Below are positions 27,201-37,105 of a stretch of 64,000 nt of DNA, one piece after another. The translations under genes and the position numbers were made by a program. The stretch's first letter is position 1. Each line of letters begins with the position of its first letter. A model generated the notes under the pieces. That model was not told the origin of the DNA, did no database searches, and saw nothing but the letters and a program-made list of their open reading frames with translations. The stretch is from Limnoperna fortunei (taxonomy: Eukaryota > Mollusca > Bivalvia > Mytilida > Modiolidae), in contig OX104113.1 in NCBI GenBank assembly GCA_944474755.1, positions 69,991,917-70,055,916 of the forward strand. Direction: 5' to 3'.

Positions 27201-30200
27201 TTGAAATTAACAGTTTCAGTCTAGTTGTTATAGCTTTTAAGTTACTGTGCAAAAACTATACATTTCTTCAAAAAATTTGTTAAATTCAATAACTCCTATA
27301 AGGTGCCATCCACAATTTCTGAAAATTAAATGGTTTTTAGGCATTGTCCTTTAGGGTACTTTAGAAATTTACAGTTTTACTCTACAAATAGGTGTGTTAT
27401 AGACTAATTTATAATTAAAAAACTGTTCATATGTCCAAATTCATAATGAAAGGGCAATAACTCCTATAAAGAGTCATCTTGCAATTTTTGGACTAAGCAA
27501 TCATTTGTAGGGCTTCTATTGCTGATCATTTGTGCAATTTCCAGTTTTAATCTAGCTACTATAGTTTTCAAGTTACAGGACAAAAATGGAAAATTTCATA
27601 AAATTGTCATTTAAGGGCAATAACCCCTATAAGGAGTCATCTGACAATTTCAGACCAATTAAATGAATTGTAGGGCTTTTTTTACTGATCATTTTTGCAA
27701 TTTATTATTTCACTCTAGCTGTTATGGTTTTTAAGTTACAGGACAAAAACGGAAAATTTCATAAAAAATTGCAATTTAAGGGCAATAACTCTTATAAGGA
27801 GTCATCTGACAATTTCAGACCAATCAAGTGAATTGTAGGGTCTTTATTGCTGATCATTTGTGCAATTTACAGTTTCAATCTAGCTGCTATAGTTTTCAAG
27901 TTACAGGACAAAAATGGAAAATTTCATAAAAAATTGCCATTTAAGGGCAATAACTCCTATAAGGAGTCATCTGACAATTTCAGACTAATACAGTGAATTG
28001 TAGGGCTTGTATTGTTGATCATTTTTGCTATTTACAGTTTTACTCTAGCTGTTATAGTTTTAAAGTTACAGGACAAAAACGGACAATTTCATAAAAAATT
28101 ACCATTTAAGGGCAATAACTCATATAAGGAGTCATCTGACAATTTCAGACCAATCAAGTGAATTGTAGGGTCTTTATTGCTGATCATTTGTGCAATTTAC
28201 AGTTTCAATCTAGCTGCTATAGTTTTCAAGTTACAGGACAAAAATGGAAAATTTCATAAAAAATTGCCATTTAAGGGCAATAACTCCTATAAGGAGTCAT
28301 CTGACAATTTCAGACTAATACAGTGAATTGTAGGGCTTGTATTGTTGATCTTTTTTGCTCATTACAGTTTTACTCTAGCTGTTATAGTTTTAAAGTTACA
28401 GGACAAAAACGGAAAATTTCATAAAAAATTACCATTTAAGGGCAATAACTCTTATAAGGAATCATTTGACAATTTTAGACCAATCAAGTGAATTGTAGGG
28501 TCTTTATTGCTGATCATTTGTGCAATTTACAGTTTCAATCTAGCTGCTATAGTTTTCAAGTTACAGGACAAAAACAGAAAATTTCATAAAAAATTACCAT
28601 TTAAGGGCAATAACTCATATAAGGAGTCATCTGACAATTTCAGACCAATCAAGTGAATTGTAGGGCTTTCATTGCTGATCATTTTTGCCATTTACAGTTT
28701 CACTCTACCTCGTATATTTTTCAGGTTATATTGTAAATACCAAAAATTTTGTCAAAAATCTTCAAAAAAGGGCAATAACTCCTACAAGAAGCCAATACAC
28801 AACTTCGCACTAATAGCAACTATTGTAGACCTTAATGTGCTGATCAATTTGAAGTAACGGTTTTCTCTATAGCTATTATAGTTTTTTAGATAATGATCAA
28901 AAACCTGTGTTGACCCCCATGTTCTATTTTTAGTAACAGCGGCCATATTTGTCTGTTGTTCAACACCCTGGGTACAAACTTGAAACTAGGAACCCTAAGG
29001 ATGATTGTGGCCAAGTTTGAAAAAAATTGGCCAAGTGGTTTCAGAGGAGAAGATTTTTGAAAAAGTTTACGACGGACGACAGACGACGGACGACGGACGA
29101 CGGACGACGGACGACAGACGACGGACGACGGACGACGGACGACGGACGACGGACGACGGACGCCAAGTGATAGCAATAGCTCACATGGACCTTCGGTCCA
29201 GGTGAGCTAAAAATGAAAGGAGACAAAAAATTCCGAACTTAACTTGTCCCACAAAATTAATAACAGTATTTTTGATGTTTAATAACTACATCCAAGTCTG
29301 GAAAACATGTGTTGCTGTACCTGAACATCCAGGTAAACCATTACAGGTATAACAGTCAATACAAGACTTAACAACTTAGAAAAATCATTAATGACAGCTG
29401 TAGATTGTAGAGTGTAAAGATTAATGTTATACTAGTAGTTACACAAGGAATATTGTGTATAAATTATTTACTACTATAGGCTAGGATTGTATTGCAATTG
29501 GCAGTTATAAGCAAGATGGAATTGCTATGTATAGTTCTTTTCCTAATAAGTATTTTTATTCAGTTTAATTGTGGGTAAATAATACAGATGAGAAGGCTTA
29601 ATTCTTACCTTTTAAGGTACATATAACTAGATATCAGTGAGATGGTTCCCATCTCTGTGGGCCCGCCGACCTTGAGGTCAAGGTCAAAGGTCACCAACCA
29701 CGGTATGTGACACATTACCTTGATATTATCTACCCACATTACAAATATCAAAAGCCTATCTCAAGAGATAAAAAATTGAAGAATGTGTCCATGGGACACG
29801 GATGCCCCCGCTAAAGGAAGTCCCAAACAGGAAGTAGTTGTCCAACAGGTCTGAAAGTCGCTTAGGACGTACAACTTGTGATACTTAACCACCCTGCCAA
29901 ATTTCAAATTGTTCTAATGTACGGTTTCTGAGTAAAGCTCGACGGAAATTTTCATACTCGTGTTGATACATTTTCAAATCGGCCCAGTCGAAAACAGGAA
30001 GTAGTTGTCCGACAGGTCTGAAAGTCGCTTAGGACGTACAACTTGTGATACTGAACTACCCTGCCAAATTTCAAATTGTTCTTGTGTACGGTTTCTGAGA
30101 AAAGCTAGACGGAAATTTTCATACTCATGTTAACACATTTTCATATCGGCCCAGTCGCAAACAGGAAGTAGTTGTCCGACAGGTCTGAAAGTCGCTTAGG

Positions 30201-32309
30201 ACGTACAACAAGTGATACTGAAGCACCCTGCCAAATTCCAAATTGTTCTTGTGTACGGTTTCTGAGAAAAGCTTGACGGAAATTTTCATACTCGTGTTAA
30301 CACATTTTCATATTGGCCCAGTCGCAACAGGAAGTAGTTGTCCGACAGGTCTGAAAGTCGCTTAGGACGTACAACTTGTGATACTGAACCACAATGCCAA
30401 ATTTCAAATTGTTCTCATGTACGGTTTCTGAGAAAAGCTTGACAGAAATTTTCATACTCATGTTAACACATTTTCATATCGGCCCAATCGCAAACAGGAA
30501 GTAGTTGTCCGACAGGTCTGAAAGTTGCTTAGGACGTACAACTTGTGATACTGAACCACCCTGCCAAATTTCAAATTGTTCTCATGTACGGTTTCTGAGA
30601 AAAGCTTGACGGAAATTTTCATACTCATGTTAACACATTTTCATATCGGCCCAGTCACAAACAGGAAGCAGTTGTCCGACAGGTCTGAAAGTCGCTTAGG
30701 ACGTACAACTTGTGATACTGAACCACCCTGCCAAATTTCAAATTATTCTGATGTACGGTTTCTGAGAAAAGCTTGACGGAAATTTTCATACTCATGTTAA
30801 CACATTTTCATATCGGTCCAGTCCCAAACAGGAAGTAGTTGTCCGACAGGTCTGAAATTCGCTTAGGACGTACAACTTGTGATACTGAACCACCCTGCCA
30901 AATTTCAAATTGTTCTGATGTAGTTTCTGAGAAAAGCTTGACGGAAATTCGTACGGACGTACAGACGGACGGACGGACAGACGGACGGACAGACGGACGG
31001 ACGGACATGAGTAAAACTTAATGCCCCCCGACATGTCGTCGCGGGGGCATAAAAAGTTTCAGCCTGGACATGAATTTGTCATTAAGAAAGCAATAATGTG
31101 ATCTTAAGGTCAAAGTTCAAGGTCAAAGGTAATCAACCATGGTATGCGACACATTGCCTTGATATTGTCTACCCAGATTCCAAATATCAAAAGCCTACCT
31201 CAAAAGATACAAAAGTTACAGCCCGGACACGATTAGTTTGGACAGACACGGACAGATGGACTGATCACTATAGGGAATCCGCCACAAAGTGGCGGGGCCC
31301 TAATTAACCAGACCATGACCAAATACAAATTGTACATGTATTAATGTGCTAAACATAACTGTGTGTATTGTTCAGTACAGATTAATTACCAACATAAGTT
31401 TGCCTTTAGAGGAATTACAGACACCACAACATGTAAAGACATCCTAATTTACAGTAACACAGAGTAATCCAGCAACCATAATACTACAGAATGCAGATTT
31501 TCACTCTATATATTAAATGCGAATGGACAAATCTAGGACAAAATATACAAATAACACATTCCACTCAATTTATAGACAATAGGAGGGCAGGGTTCTAAAA
31601 AAAACCTGAAAATTTGCAGTTCCCTCTATATTTGACCTTAACAAAAGCAAAAATGTGATAATTTTTTCATAAATCCCAAAACTGTTGCCACCAGTCTATT
31701 GGGCCACCTACACCAATGGGCTGTTTAAAAAAAATGACCCCAAGATAAGAAAAAAAAGTTAAATTTAAACATGAAGATATCAAGTTTTTGTTCATTATTT
31801 CCAAATGTGTATACTATGAAGTTAAGAAATAAAAAAATAAACCAATGAAAAGGTTTTTGAAACATTCTTTTGTTATCTGTCTCTTAAAATTTTTATTAAG
31901 TCGAGAGTAGCATGTATTTTCGCATATGGCAACAAAATTATTTAATGTAGTTATAAGTCATCATAGAGGACCATAACCTCTTGGGGTCATTTTTTTTAAA
32001 CAGGCCAAATCTGATTATTTCCAGTTCAATATTACACAACAACGCCACCGAGTCTGTCAAGACACCTTCTTAATATCTGTTGCCACAATAAGGAAAATTA
32101 ATGAATCAAATGCTATAATTACCTTAGGTCTTTTCCAGACAACATTTGCCAGTTTTCCTTGTGTATAAAACACTGATCTATCATCTGGAGGGAACTCTGT
32201 GTCTATAAATAGATTTCCTTTCTTCTTGCATTCATCCTTTAATTTTCTGTAGTTTTGTCCTTTGAAGGTACGTGTAGAGCTAAAGAGAGGCATTTTTACT
32301 GGACTCTAT
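9814..32309 (-). CDS. CAPN5: Calpain-5-type cysteine protease, complete 12-coding-exon gene
   Basis: Coding exons, 5' to 3' on the minus strand: 32293-32123, 22580-22449, 21520-21312, 20410-20218, 19639-19437, 18832-18755, 18017-17837, 16839-16726, 16032-15830, 14812-14694, 12213-12077, 9996-9814. All junctions are GT-AG and the phases join into 1,920 coding nt plus a TAA stop, 640 residues, the length I know for vertebrate calpain-5. The protease core (about 24-345) has catalytic Cys83 in GNCWF, His254 in KGHAYG and Asn289 in RLRNPWG; a beta-sandwich domain (about 345-495) and a C2 domain (about 500-620) follow. There is no EF-hand domain, as in the calpain-5/6/TRA-3 branch. The family makes Ca2+-dependent, limited proteolytic cuts, and the C2 domain suggests membrane association. 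A TTTTCAG acceptor 16 nt upstream of the ATG implies a noncoding first exon, not located. The open frame and complete triad suggest an active gene. Confidence 0.95.
10177..10866 (+). repeat. Interspersed repeat (GATATCAGTGAGATG...AAAGTGGC family)
   Basis: Begins AGATATCAGTGAGATGATAT, has three or so ~110-170-bp internal repeats around AAGGTCAAAGTTCAAGGTCA, then GGACGGACG and a GATCACTATAG...CCACAAAGTGGC end. The same family forms the outer part of 29627-31304. Lies in the last calpain intron. Confidence 0.75.
11456..11706 (+). repeat. Interspersed repeat (ACAAGTGTGGACTGTGAGC family), copy 1
   Basis: Starts ACAAGTGTGGACTGTGAGC with a GTGAGC/GCTCAC inverted motif, has a GACAGACAGACAGG tract, and ends TTTGCGGGGGTATA. 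Related copies are at 32341 and 54208. Confidence 0.8.
12077..12213 (-). CDS. CAPN5: Calpain-5 coding exon 11
   Basis: Residues 535-580, C2 domain: [16 protein letters not shown] and [16 protein letters not shown]. Acceptor CAATTAG, donor CAG/GTAATG. Confidence 0.94.
14694..14812 (-). CDS. CAPN5: Calpain-5 coding exon 10
   Basis: Residues 495-535, linker and first C2 strands ([17 protein letters not shown]). Acceptor TTTTTCAG, donor GTGAGA, phase 1 at the end. Confidence 0.92.
15021..15275. repeat. 51-bp tandem repeat, 5 copies, in calpain intron
   Basis: Units of GTTGATGGCACTGAGGGTCA plus AATGGCAGTATATATGGACT and GGTTGTGGGGA. Nearly identical, so young. 51 is a multiple of three, which explains an open plus frame that I do not accept as a gene. 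Confidence 0.95.
15387..15655 (-). mobile_element. tRNA-derived SINE, copy 1
   Basis: On the minus strand the head is tRNA-like: A-box TGGCCGAGTGG, B-box GGTTCGATTCTC. A conserved body and a GGCGTTTAAACACCATTC tail follow. Flanked by TAATTAATAGA direct repeats (15376-15386 and 15656-15666). Lies in a calpain intron in the transcript's orientation. Confidence 0.92.
15830..16032 (-). CDS. CAPN5: Calpain-5 coding exon 9
   Basis: Residues 428-495, [13 protein letters not shown] through [10 protein letters not shown]; end of the beta-sandwich domain. Donor ATTTTCT/GTAAGT, phase 2. Confidence 0.93.
16140..16510 (+). repeat. Degenerate interspersed repeat (TTACAGAGGAACTG family)
   Basis: Motifs ACTGGACCCTGAGATAGAGG, TCAGGTGACA, and a TGTCTAGCTCGCCTCC end resemble the 146-bp-unit element at 50655-51745. 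Confidence 0.6.
16726..16839 (-). CDS. CAPN5: Calpain-5 coding exon 8
   Basis: Residues 390-427, [19 protein letters not shown] through ITIGFTIIQ, phase 0 both ends; beta-sandwich domain. Confidence 0.93.
17837..18017 (-). CDS. CAPN5: Calpain-5 coding exon 7
   Basis: Residues 329-389: end of the protease core ([17 protein letters not shown]) and start of the beta-sandwich domain ([15 protein letters not shown]). Donor CAG/GTTTGA is the weakest of the series but phase and homology support it. Confidence 0.92.
18755..18832 (-). CDS. CAPN5: Calpain-5 coding exon 6
   Basis: Residues 303-329, [17 protein letters not shown] then FEEDGEFW. The donor TTCTG/GTATGT splits the Trp codon and joins the next exon in phase to give FWMSFDDY. 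Confidence 0.92.
19018..19215 (-). repeat. Highly degenerate SINE remnant
   Basis: CCTGAATGGGGTTAAATGCC and TTTTTCAGTTATCTCATGGC echo the SINE tail and body in the same orientation as the other copies; the head is poorly preserved. Confidence 0.4.
19437..19639 (-). CDS. CAPN5: Calpain-5 coding exon 5 (catalytic His and Asn)
   Basis: Residues 236-303, with [11 protein letters not shown] (His254) and [13 protein letters not shown] (Asn289). Ends phase 2, donor GTAAGG. Confidence 0.95.
19690..20175. repeat. Degenerate ~27-30-bp tandem repeat in calpain intron
   Basis: Repeats of TACTTATGACATATTACATG followed by AAAAATG, with much variation, fill most of the intron between coding exons 4 and 5. 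Confidence 0.75.
20218..20410 (-). CDS. CAPN5: Calpain-5 coding exon 4
   Basis: Residues 171-235: [20 protein letters not shown] followed by GVSEQIDL, a hallmark calpain core segment. Acceptor ATTATAG, donor GTATGT, ends phase 0. Confidence 0.94.
20660..20914 (-). mobile_element. tRNA-derived SINE, copy 2
   Basis: Same structure as the copy at 15387, with direct repeats TTTACTGTTTT at 20649-20659 and 20915-20925. In the calpain intron between coding exons 3 and 4. Confidence 0.92.
21312..21520 (-). CDS. CAPN5: Calpain-5 coding exon 3
   Basis: Residues 102-171. Has no internal Met-led frame. Carries [19 protein letters not shown] and [15 protein letters not shown] of the protease core. Ends phase 2 at GCTAA/GTAAGT. 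Confidence 0.94.
22449..22580 (-). CDS. CAPN5: Calpain-5 coding exon 2 (catalytic Cys)
   Basis: Residues 58-101, phase 0 at both ends, acceptor ATTTCAG, donor GTAAGT. Contains [13 protein letters not shown] with the nucleophile Cys83. Confidence 0.95.
22746..23260 (+). mobile_element. 515-bp SINE-like retroposon
   Basis: Begins GCCCCGTGCGGGATCCGGGT, has TTGTCGTAAAAGGCGACTAAA-type and GATTTCGATCCCGC segments, and ends GGGCGTTAAACACCATT with an (AATC)n tail. An exact 13-bp duplication ATCTTTACTAGTA flanks it (22733-22745 and 23261-23273). No coding capacity. It is not clear that the head is tRNA-derived, hence SINE-like. Confidence 0.88.
24205..24241. repeat. (TG)n microsatellite
   Basis: About 17 GT dinucleotides. 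Confidence 0.95.
24399..26752 (+). repeat. Long interspersed element with ~165-bp internal tandem repeats, copy A
   Basis: Begins AGAGGCTCCCAGGAGCCTGT, then GCTCACCTGGA; a dozen or so monomers of about 165 bp carry AAGGGCAATAACTCCTATAA and GTTACAGGACAAAAACGGAA; ends in a GACGGACGAC tract and GTCCAGGTGAGCTAAAAA. The CTCACCTGGA at both ends is in inverted orientation. No open frame of interest. Lies in calpain intron 1 (between coding exons 1 and 2). Confidence 0.9.
27134..29211 (+). repeat. Long interspersed element with ~165-bp internal tandem repeats, copy B
   Basis: Same start, monomers and end as copy A but fewer monomers and a longer GACGGACGAC tract (29070-29160). The first several hundred bases are very close to copy A. 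Confidence 0.9.
29627..31304 (+). repeat. Outer interspersed repeat interrupted by another element
   Basis: The left part (29627-29776) and right part (31054-31304) together match the family at 10177-10866. They are separated by the element at 29777-31053. Confidence 0.8.
29777..31053 (+). mobile_element. Inner element with ~166-bp tandem repeats, nested insertion
   Basis: Starts near GAATGTGTCCATGGGACACG and GATGCCCCCG, has about seven 166-bp units (CAAACAGGAAGTAGTTGTCC, GACAGGTCTGAAAGTCGC), a GACGGACGGACAG tract, and ends GTCGCGGGGGCATA. ATAAAAA on both sides may be the target duplication. Confidence 0.8.
31305..32122. other. Calpain intron 1 sequence next to coding exon 1, nothing recognised
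   Basis: AT-rich intronic DNA without recognisable repeats or coding signal. Confidence 0.5.
32123..32309 (-). CDS. CAPN5: Calpain-5 coding exon 1 (with 16 nt of 5' UTR)
   Basis: Codes residues 1-57 from ATG 32293-32291, ending WKRPK before a GTAATT donor; phase 0. The segment [13 protein letters not shown] matches the N-terminal anchor region of calpain-5. The acceptor just upstream of the ATG shows it is not the first transcribed exon. Confidence 0.93.
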
Positions 32310-32340
32310 CTGAAAAATTATTTAAAGGTAAATATTTTTA

Positions 32341-32536
32341 ACAAGTGTGGACTGTGAGCAAGCTCACAAAGTCCAATTATCTCCCCTGAATAATATCAGA
32401 CAGCGACGAAAATTCTTCATGCACATCTACATAATGTACTTCCTTCAGGAGGAGAAGCGCTTACAAGGGATGTGGACAGACGGACAGGGTGATTCCTATA
32501 TACCCCCCCCCCCAACTAGTTTGCGGGGGGTATAAT
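32341..32536 (+). repeat. Interspersed repeat (ACAAGTGTGGACTGTGAGC family), copy 2
   Basis: Shortened copy of the family at 11456; ends CTAGTTTGCGGGGGGTATA. Confidence 0.78.
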
Positions 32537-32619
32537 AATACAGGTCAGACTTTAAGATCAAATTGTTTTCCATCTAGAGACATATGTGCAAACACGTAAA
32601 ATCTTCCTTGCTGAGCAAT

Positions 32620-32880
32620 ATAATAAGCTGAAATATACTGCTGTAAATGTCTACATGACTCGGCACAATAAGCCAAAATATACTGCTGTAAAAATCTCCC
32701 AGGCTGGGAACTATAGACAGAAATATACTGCAGTAAAAATCTCTGTGGCTGGGAACAATAGACAGAAATATACTGCAGTAAAAATCTTCCTGGCTGGGAA
32801 CTATAGACAGAAATATACTGCAGTAAAAATCTCACTGGCTGGGAACTATAGACAGAAATATACTGCAGTAAAAATCCCTT
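32620..32880. repeat. 45-bp tandem repeat, about 6 copies
   Basis: Units of AAATATACTGCAGTAAAAAT, CTTCCTGGCTGGGAACTATA and GACAG. Being 15 codons long it leaves open frames on both strands; the 218-codon minus frame across it ends in repeat DNA and has no family resemblance I know. Confidence 0.93.
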
Positions 32881-33170
32881 TGTAGTTTTGGGATTTGTAT
32901 GGTTAACTTTCCAGAAAAAAAGGGTATGATTATTCTTTTTAGCTGGGCACTTGATTAAAAGGTCTCCACCCATACATGTACCAGAACATGAATAGCGCTT
33001 AAATTGCATACAATATACTTGAACACATAAAATAATGGGTTCTAAATGAATGATATATGGACATACATGTAATACAAAGGGCTCTCTACTTGGCTGAGAA
33101 GAAAAACCCAGTGATTCTACACCATGCAGATGTCTTTTTAAAATGTCTCCAACATTAGTGTACATGTGGA

Positions 33171-33740
33171 CACAGAAAAACGTCTCGCCAGCATTCCACA
33201 TCAGTAACTAAAATAAATTTTGTCATAAGCATTACGTAAATAGCATTAGTTATCAGCAGCAGCCTGTATACCAAATATTGTCCCTATACCATGCATAGTT
33301 ACAGAGGAACTGTCCTAATACAAAAAATTTAACCTAGTCACTGGACTGTGAAATTGAGGTGAAGGTCAGGTGACACCCACCAGACAGTCATGCACTATTC
33401 ATCAGCAACCTATATACCGAATATTGTCTTCCTGCCATGCGTGGTTTCAGAGGAACTGCCATAACCCAAAAACTTTAATGTAGTCGCTGGACCATGAAAT
33501 TGAGGTCAAGGTCAGGTGCCCCCTACCAGACAGTCATGTACTAGTCATCAGCAACCTATATACCAAATATTGTCATCCTACCATGCGTGGTTACAGAGGA
33601 ACTCTCGTAACCCAAAAACTTTAATGCAGTCACTGGACCATGAAATTGAGGTCAAGGTCAGGTGACCCCTACCAGACAGTCATTTACTAGTCATCAGCAA
33701 CCTAAATACCAAGATGTCCAAGTGTTTACGCCGCCGCGGG
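33171..33740 (+). repeat. Interspersed element with ~146-bp units, copy 1
   Basis: Starts TGTGGACACAGAAAAACGTC, then repeats with CATCAGCAACCTATATACC and GAGGTCAAGGTCAGGTGAC, ending GTGTTTACGCCGCCGC where the next element begins. Same family as 50655-51745. Confidence 0.8.
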
Positions 33741-35292
33741 ATTCCCATGCAATAATCTGAGGCCATGGTTTTTGCAAACTTCGTAGAGGACATTTGACTG
33801 ATCATGTGTACAAAGTTGCAAAGCAGTCCTTTCTGTGGTTTCAGAGAATATTTTTAAAAATCGTTTAAACCTGATAAAAAAACAGTTCAAGGGGAATATC
33901 TCCTAAACGGTTAATCAAGAAATCATAACCCTAAGCCATTTTTGTAGCTCTTATAGAGCAGATCAATTAAGCAATTCTAACTTTTTTTCTAGTTCTAATA
34001 ATTTTCAAGATTATGAGGCAAAAATGGCAAAAATCATCAATTTCGACAATTAAAGGGCAATAACTCCTACAAGGAGTTATCATACAACTTCGACCAAATG
34101 CAGTGTTTTGTAGAGCTTTTGATGCTGAAGAAATAATCGGCGGCCATGGTTTGTGCAAACTTGGTAGGGGACATTTGACTGATGATGTGTACAAAGTTGC
34201 AAAGCAGTCCTTTCAGTGGTTTCAGAGAAGATTTATGAAAATCAATAAAAACCAATTAAAAAAAACAGTTCAAGGGGAATAACTCTTAAACAGTTAATCA
34301 GACAATCTTGACCCTAAAGCCATTTTTGGTGTTTCATAGAGCAGAGCAATTAAACAATGATAACTTTTTCTCTAGTTCTAATACTTTTCAAGATTTTGAG
34401 GCAAAAATGGCAAAAAATCATCAATTTGGACAATTAAAGGGCAATAACTCCTACAAGGAGTCATCATACAACTTCGGCCCAGTGAAGTGTTTTGTAGAGC
34501 TTTTGATGCTGAAGCAGAAATTTAATGTCTGTTCGGTTTTCCTTAATCTGTTAAACATTTTGAACTATAAACCAAAAACGATATTTCGACCCCCAGTTCT
34601 ATTTTTAGCCATGGTGGCCATGTTGGGTAATTGGTGGCCATATGTGCAAACTTGGTAGAGGACATTTGACTGGTGATGTGTACAAAGTTGGAAAGCAGTC
34701 ATTTCAGTGCTTTCAGAGAAGATTTCTAAAAATCGATTAAAACAGATTAAAAAACTGTTTAAAGAGAATAACTCTTAAACGGTTAATCAGATAATCTTGA
34801 CCCTAAAGCCATTTTTGTAGCTCTCATAGGGCAGAACAATTAAGCAATGCTAAATTTTTCTCTAGTTCTAATACTTTTCAAGATTTTGAGGCAAAAATGG
34901 CACAAATCATCAATATCAACAATTAAAGGGCAATAACTCCTGCAAGGTAAAGTCATACAACTTCTACCCAATGGAGGATTTTGTATATAGCTTTTGATGC
35001 TGGAGATGGGAGGTCTTCTCCGTTTTCCTGTATCTGTGTACTTTTTGAACTGTAAGGCAAAAACTATATTTTGACCCCCTTGTTCTATTTTCAGTCTTGG
35101 TGGCCATCTTGGTTGGTCCGAGGCCATGATTTGTGCAAAATTGGTAGAGGACTTTTTACTGAAGATTTGTGCAAAGTTTCAAAGCAATCCCTTCAGTGAT
35201 TTTGGAGAAGAAGATTTTTAAAAAAAAGTTAACGACAGATGCCAAGTGATGTCAATAGCTCACATGACCCTTCGGGTTAATTAGGTGAGCTA
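33741..35292 (+). repeat. Interspersed element with ~380-490-bp units
   Basis: Three units with GGCCATGGTTTGTGCAAACT, CATTTGACTGATGATGTGTA and GGGCAATAACTCCTACAAGG; ends CATGACCCTTCGGGTTAATT then AGGTGAGCTAA. The ending and the GGGCAATAACTCC motif link it to the 165-bp-monomer elements. Confidence 0.8.
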
Positions 35293-36069
35293 AATAGTAA
35301 CACAATATTTAGTAAATTTTACTGGAATGGTACAACACAAAATTGGCTCTTTTAGCTTACATGATCCTCCAAAACATTTAACACAAAGAAAAAATTATTT
35401 TGTTCCATCAATAAAAAGTGAGAAATCAAATAAATTGATTAACCAATCAAAATCTGATAAAAACAAAACAAAATAATTAACTAACAACATAAAATTTTCA
35501 ACCCATTTAAATAAATAAACACAGTTTAAGCACAATGATTTTGAATGAAGAATGTAGCTCGTAGTTTAACAAAAACTATAAACATTATTAAACCAAAAGT
35601 CTATTCTCTACAAGTTTTGTTAGTCCCTGTACCAAACAAAATTGACTACATTCTATCTGCATTCAGTACTTCCTTAACTGCCTAGGTTTGAGTGCTGGCA
35701 GGAAAAAATGATAACCCGGGTTTGATCCTCAGAAGTGACATAGCATTATTTTGCTCTACCATTACACACCATTTATTTAATGTCACTGCTAGAAGCCTCA
35801 CGACCATTGTATCTCGCTTCGGCTTATGTTTTGAATCAAACCAAAGTTTTGTATATGTGGTAAAACATAGCTCTGTATCTTTTTGAAGAGATAAAATCTA
35901 TGTAATATACTGTACAACTAGACTGTAAACAGGAGACTAAAAAACAAAAATGTAACAGCTGATTTCAAGTTATCTGGCCAAAATGTTTAAACATGTTCGT
36001 CACATTTATCTTGGTTTTGACCGTCATTGATAGCCAAAAATATTTCGGAATAATACTGTTTTTTATTCA
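35293..36069. other. Noncoding AT-rich interval
   Basis: No gene or clear repeat found. Confidence 0.4.
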
Positions 36070-36075
36070 ATACAT

Positions 36076-36941
36076 CAGGGCTCACCACACTGGGCGAAGT
36101 GGGCGACAAAGTCGCCCTACTATGACCTGAAGTCGCCCTATGGCGCCTCAAAAGCGAAGTCGAAGTCGCCCTGTCATTTCCCTTAAGTCGCCCGATGGTT
36201 CACATAAGATACTTGTAAATCTGGTCCAAATACTTCACCCTGACTACCAATTTATCAGTAAATGTGTAATTCAAATAAAAAACGGCAAACAATATGCGTA
36301 TTTAATATATTTTCAAACGATTTACGTCTTTCAAATGTATTTGAATTTATAAATAAACCATTTGTTTATTTACCGGATGTGACTAATTACCGGAAGTTAC
36401 CAACGCAGAAAAGTATTGACAACGGCCCATAATGAAAAATCGTAATATTTTTGATAAACAAACACTTTTAATAGGTTTCAAACTTCAGTTCTTTCAAAGA
36501 GTATTGTACTTTAACAATTTTCTTTGATAAGTATTTGAGCTTCACTTGAAAGAATAAAGATGTATAGTAATTATTGACATCATGACAAGCTCTGTAGATG
36601 GGTGTCCCATGAAGCAATTTGGATCAGTACAACTTTGATTAATGATAAATGTTATGTGCTGTTTGATATTGCATACCATGAATAATACTGAAAAAGAAAG
36701 ATAAAAAAATCTTTTTTGAATCTAAGTGTGTTATGGTTTAAAAACACAAGAGAAATAATCCTGGAAATTGATGTAAATAATGAAAAATGTATGTAACTAC
36801 TGCGAAATTATTTATTTGTACGGTTCACCTGACTTCCCCCTAGTGTCTCCTGAAGTCTCCCTATTAGGGCCTGACTTCTCCCTGTTTGGCTGCCAGGGAG
36901 AAGTCACTTTTCCCTACTTTTTTAGAGTGTGGTGACCCCTG
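36076..36941. mobile_element. Short TIR element starting CAGGG (hAT-like?)
   Basis: Termini CAGGGCTCACCACACT and, on the minus strand, CAGGGGTCACCACACT, differ at one base. ATACAT directly flanks both ends (36070-36075, 36942-36947). Inside the left end AGTCGCCCT recurs about five times; near the right end related AGTCTCCCT and CTTCTCCCT motifs recur. No transposase. hAT elements usually duplicate 8 bp, so the superfamily is open. Confidence 0.8.
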
Positions 36942-37105
36942 ATACATAATATATTATTAAATCTATTGTTTAAGAAATCAACTCCATCACAATTGCAAAT
37001 AATTACAGGTATTCATGCAGTATATATAAATTACAGAGACCTGAAAAAATTTTCAAACAACCCCATTTTCGACATAGTGTAAACATCACCAGTGCTTTAT
37101 AAGTA

